DNA of 8,565 nt. Origin: CAZHAC01 sp964383855 (GTDB taxonomy: Bacteria > Chloroflexota > Dormibacteria > Dormibacterales > Dormibacteraceae). The notes under the pieces are model-generated. The model searched no databases. It was not told where the DNA came from and saw nothing but the letters and a program-made list of their open reading frames with translations. The position numbers and the translations under genes are program-made. The DNA lies in assembly GCA_964383855.1 (NCBI GenBank), contig CAYLIP010000087.1:1-8565 (forward strand), written 5' to 3'. The number at the start of each line of letters is the position of its first letter. The first letter of the stretch is position 1. Of the stretch, positions 5,763 to 8,565 are shown piece after piece.

Positions 5763-7560
5763 GGCCGGCCAGGCGGTAGATGGTGTAGCCGGCGCTCGAG
5801 TAGACGCGCGTCGCATGGGCTGCCCAGTAGGCGTCGGTGGCGCCGAGCGCCATCTCCTGTGGGCCGACGACGACGTAGTCGACCGGATACCCGCTGAGGT
5901 CCCGCCGCCCCTGCAGCATGGCCTGCGCGTCCTGGGTGCGCTGCGCCCAGTCGGCGATCCCGTAGGTCCACATCCAGCCCGGGTATCCGGCCACCACCCG
6001 CCGCCCCCCCAGCGTGGGGATCGGCTCGTTGTGCTCGGGCGCGACCAGGAAGACGGCTTCCGGCTCGGTGTGGGTGCGGACCCAGCCGGCCGCGGCCAGG
6101 CCGCCGGCATTCGTGAAGAGGGTGCGGTCGCCCGGCTGGACCAGGTGCCAGAGGTCGAGCGCGCCCGAGGCGCAGAGCACGAACGCGGCCAGCGCCGCAA
6201 GCAGGGCGGGACCGGCGCCCTGCCTGGCCATGACCGTCAGCAGCGCGCCGACCAGGATGGCCCCGAAGGCCATCCAGAAGACGAAGAACTTGGTGTTGTC
6301 CCAGTCCCAGGGCTGGAACACCCAGACGTTGGGGACTGCAAACCACAGCCAGAGCGGCGCGAAATGGAGCCGGAAAGCGCCCGCGACGCCGGGCCAGAGC
6401 TGCGCGGCCAGGAGCAGAGGAATGAAGAGGCCGGCGTTCTTGAGCCAGAACCAGAGCCAGGAGTCGGGCCCGGCCAGCCAGCCGAGCTGGAGCCGCAGGC
6501 CCGCCGCTCCCGGCTGCACCAGCCAGAAGACGGCCGGCAGACCGAGGGCGAGCGCCGGGACGAAATTGCCCAGCCAGACGCGACGCCGGTCGCCCAGCGC
6601 CCAGAAGGCGGCCAGCGCGACGGCGGTGCCGTAGCCGTGGACATGAAAGGCGGGCGCCAGGCCGACCAGCACGCCGGTGAACAAGAAGGGCCACCAGCTC
6701 TCCGTCTTTCGAGCCGCGAACAGCAGGGCGGCTGCGATCAGCGCCACCGAGAGTCCGAAGAGGATCGAGCGCTGGGGGAGCAGATAGGCGAGCACCGGGT
6801 TCAGCAGCTGGTAGTTCTGGCCGGAGTCCTGGGTGTAGAGGCGCGGCCCGTGCAGCGTGGCGAACCCGAGGCCGCCCGCCGCCAGGAAGACGGCGGTCCC
6901 GGCGGCCCCGGCAGCCGGGCTGCCGGTGAGCCTGCGGCCGGCCAGTGCCATCACCGCTGGGAAAGCCAGCAGGAGGTAGCCGCTGGTCTGCACCAGGGCG
7001 CTGGTGAGCGAGCTGCCGGTGGCGACCAGCTCGGCGGCGATGAAGTCGACCATGAACGGATAACCCATCCGGTGGCCGGGCGCGATCGGGTACTCGGGCG
7101 GGAGGTTGTGCGCGTAGGCAAAGGAGCCGGCGTAGGTCAGGTGCGCCGCCCAGTCACTGTAGACGCCGATCCCCCACACCTCCAGGCCGGCGGCGGACCG
7201 CGCGTAGGCGCCGGCCATCAGGTAAACCGTGTACGGCCAGCAGGCGAGAAGCAGCAGCCCCACCGGCCAGACCTCGCGCCACCGGCCGCGCAGCCCGGCC
7301 AGTTCGGCTCCCAGGCGCGGACGCGCCACGGCCCAGCCCCACGCGCCTGCGGCGAGGGCCAGCCCGAGGCCGCTCAGCACGGCCGGCAGGCCCACGCCGA
7401 ACGCCAGCGCGAGCGCGAAACCGGCCACGGCGGCCGCCATCAGCCCGATCACAGCACCGTAGGCCAGCCGCTCCTCGAGGCCGAGCTCGAGACGGGTCAG
7501 GTACGTGATGCCGGCCCCGGCAACCGCCGCCAGCAGCAAGAAGGCCGGCCCGGCCAACAC
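5755..7560 (-). CDS. Uncharacterised polytopic membrane protein, probable GT-C-like, with soluble C-terminal domain
   Basis: A 601-residue protein with about a dozen hydrophobic segments up to roughly residue 470, then a soluble C-terminal part of about 130 residues. After about three N-terminal helices and a basic loop (82-95), an external loop contains VYSDWAAHLTY (133-143) and MGYPFMVDF (165-173). The Asp there is a plausible counterpart of the GT-C first-loop acid. Later come FHVHGYGT (305-312), QPWDWDNTKFFVFW (416-429) and, in the soluble part, PEHNEPIPTLGGRRVVAGYPGWMWTYGI (in pieces across 508-535). The W-D-W-D-N-T-K and GYPGW motifs recall large uncharacterised bacterial membrane proteins of the DUF2298-like/GT-C type, a resemblance from memory and not verified. 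The start is GTG, immediately after the pmt stop with no gap and no visible Shine-Dalgarno, so translation probably depends on reinitiation. Its place between two glycosyltransferases supports a role in extracytoplasmic glycosylation. Confidence 0.65.
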   Translation of the reverse strand: MLAGPAFLLLAAVAGAGITYLTRLELGLEERLAYGAVIGLMAAAVAGFALALAFGVGLPAVLSGLGLALAAGAWGWAVARPRLGAELAGLRGRWREVWPVGLLLLACWPYTVYLMAGAYARSAAGLEVWGIGVYSDWAAHLTYAGSFAYAHNLPPEYPIAPGHRMGYPFMVDFIAAELVATGSSLTSALVQTSGYLLLAFPAVMALAGRRLTGSPAAGAAGTAVFLAAGGLGFATLHGPRLYTQDSGQNYQLLNPVLAYLLPQRSILFGLSVALIAAALLFAARKTESWWPFLFTGVLVGLAPAFHVHGYGTAVALAAFWALGDRRRVWLGNFVPALALGLPAVFWLVQPGAAGLRLQLGWLAGPDSWLWFWLKNAGLFIPLLLAAQLWPGVAGAFRLHFAPLWLWFAVPNVWVFQPWDWDNTKFFVFWMAFGAILVGALLTVMARQGAGPALLAALAAFVLCASGALDLWHLVQPGDRTLFTNAGGLAAAGWVRTHTEPEAVFLVAPEHNEPIPTLGGRRVVAGYPGWMWTYGIADWAQRTQDAQAMLQGRRDLSGYPVDYVVVGPQEMALGATDAYWAAHATRVYSSAGYTIYRLAGHA

Positions 7561-8565
7561 CTAGACCCAGGTCGGGAACCAGGCCTTCCCGCTTGGGAAC
7601 CCGCTCAGAAGCGCCTTGTCACTCATCGGCAGGCCGGTCCAGAGCGGGTAGAAGTAGACGAAGAAGGCGATCGCGACCGCGAGGTGGGCGTAGGCCAGGG
7701 TCCGGCCGCTCACCCTCAGCGTCGCCCTCTGGCCGAGCTGGAGCTCGACCCCGCCCAACCGGCCCAACCGGGCCAGGGTGAAGGCGAGCGCGAGGACCAT
7801 GAAAATCAGGCCGCCGAACATGTGGTAGAGGAAGACGACCCGTGTGATCCGCGACCAGGGCAGGAACTGCGTCAGGAATCCGACCAGGATCAGAGAGGCC
7901 GGGAAGCTGCGCTCACGGACGGCAAACCAAAGCAGCAGCAGCAGGCAGGGCAGGCTCGTCCACCAGATCCAGGGATTGCCGAGGTTAACCATCCAGGCGA
8001 CCAGGCCGTGGCCCGTCCAGTGGTCCACACCGAGGCCGCTGTTCTCGAAGTAGTAGGCGACCGGGCGCACGAGGAATGGCCAGCTGAACCACTTCGACCC
8101 ATAGGGATGGGTGGCGGTGAGGTGGGCGTGATAGGTGTACGCGTCGACCTGGTACTTCCAGAGATCGCCCAGCGAATGGAACTGACCGCGCATGAAGAAG
8201 GGGAACCAGCTGGCCACGTAGATCGCGGCCGGCAGGGCCAGCAGCGCGGCCAGGGCCGCCGGCAGGTAGGCGCTCAGCGCCATGCCGCCCGGCACGGCCG
8301 GGCCCTCGCCCCGGCCCCACGTCCAGACGCCCTCGCCGGCGCCCAGCCGGATGTCCAGGTGGCGCCTGACAAAGCGCACGAAGAGGAAGAAGAGCATGGT
8401 CGCCAGCGCCGCCAGGGAGATCCACTTGGCGGCCACCGCGAGCCCGATGCAGATCCCGGTCGCCAGCAGCGTGACCGCCGACTCCCGGGGCGTCCGGCTG
8501 CGCCAGTGGAGCAGGAAGGTCCAGTAGCTGAGCAGGATCAGAAAGATCGGGAAGATGTCGATCAT
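7561..8565 (-). CDS. pmt: Bacterial protein O-mannosyltransferase Pmt, C-terminal part (5' truncated by window)
   Basis: The visible 334 residues are the C-terminal two thirds of a GT39 protein O-mannosyltransferase, which uses polyprenyl-phosphate-mannose to mannosylate Ser/Thr of secreted proteins as they leave the Sec channel. The first visible residues (MIDIFPIFLI) correspond to an internal (A)MxDIF motif, so the Met at the window edge is not the start. GLAVAAKWISL (41-51) is the conserved G-x-a-x-(S/A)-K-W motif. HPYGSKWFSWP (153-163) is the H-P-Y-x-S-x-W-x-x-W-P loop motif, and FLTQFLPWSRITRVVFLYHMF (in 230-250) matches the PMT C-terminal four-helix region. The end (FYPLWTGLPMSDKALL...WFPTWV) matches the usual PMT tail. 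A glycine-rich insert at about 74-95 (GAGEGVWTWGRGEG) is a cytoplasmic loop and looks longer than usual. The TAG stop directly abuts the GTG of the next gene. Confidence is high for the family; acceptor proteins are unknown. Confidence 0.9.
   Translation of the reverse strand: MIDIFPIFLILLSYWTFLLHWRSRTPRESAVTLLATGICIGLAVAAKWISLAALATMLFFLFVRFVRRHLDIRLGAGEGVWTWGRGEGPAVPGGMALSAYLPAALAALLALPAAIYVASWFPFFMRGQFHSLGDLWKYQVDAYTYHAHLTATHPYGSKWFSWPFLVRPVAYYFENSGLGVDHWTGHGLVAWMVNLGNPWIWWTSLPCLLLLLWFAVRERSFPASLILVGFLTQFLPWSRITRVVFLYHMFGGLIFMVLALAFTLARLGRLGGVELQLGQRATLRVSGRTLAYAHLAVAIAFFVYFYPLWTGLPMSDKALLSGFPSGKAWFPTWV

Noticed and set aside
4296..5897. 533-codon plus-strand open frame antisense to the glycosyltransferase
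   Set aside because: Its translation is R/Q/P/H-rich low complexity, while the opposite strand encodes a coherent GT39-like membrane protein. It is a shadow of GC-rich codon use.
8563..8565. ATG at the window edge as the pmt start codon
   Set aside because: The Met aligns with the internal (A)MxDIF motif of PMT proteins; the N-terminal catalytic loop must lie outside the window.

Overview
The window is a GC-rich bacterial chromosome segment (by eye close to 70% G+C, with G or C at most third codon positions). It is almost fully coding: eight protein genes, two of them cut by the window edges. No RNA gene, CRISPR array, transposase or phage gene was seen. The mix (DnaE2-type polymerase, a stand-alone ClpC-type N-domain protein, bacterial protein O-mannosyltransferase, large multi-spanning GT-C-like proteins) suggests a high-GC lineage such as Chloroflexota/Dormibacterota or Actinomycetota. 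That placement is inference; no marker gene here fixes the phylum.

Left part (1-1870): the 3' end of an error-prone DNA polymerase gene (dnaE2/imuC, plus strand) runs tail-to-tail into a minus-strand gene. That gene encodes two ClpC-like N-terminal repeats with no AAA+ ATPase module, followed by a predicted small beta-rich domain and a CxxC tail. The two genes overlap by 10 bp at their stops.

Middle part (1880-4259, plus strand): an MFS transporter starts head-to-head with the Clp-N gene, only 9 bp away. A small P-loop kinase-like gene follows 16 bp after it, with a strong ribosome binding site. A DUF1003 membrane protein comes 60 bp further on. The MFS and kinase genes look like one transcription unit, and DUF1003 may be part of it.

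Right part (4386-8565, minus strand): three membrane-protein genes are packed without gaps. In transcription order they are a protein O-mannosyltransferase (pmt, 5' end outside the window), a 601-residue multi-spanning protein with a soluble C-terminal domain, and a 458-residue GT39/ArnT-like glycosyltransferase. The first junction is stop codon directly followed by GTG, and the second is an 8-bp ATGCCTGA overlap, so the three are very likely co-transcribed and translationally coupled. Together they suggest extracytoplasmic glycosylation using lipid-linked sugars. A 126-bp convergent spacer (4260-4385) separates this operon from the DUF1003 gene.

No clear candidate for a wholly new system was found. 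The items most worth following up are the Clp-N/beta-barrel/CxxC protein, the uncharacterised middle member of the glycosyltransferase operon, and the MFS-kinase pair.
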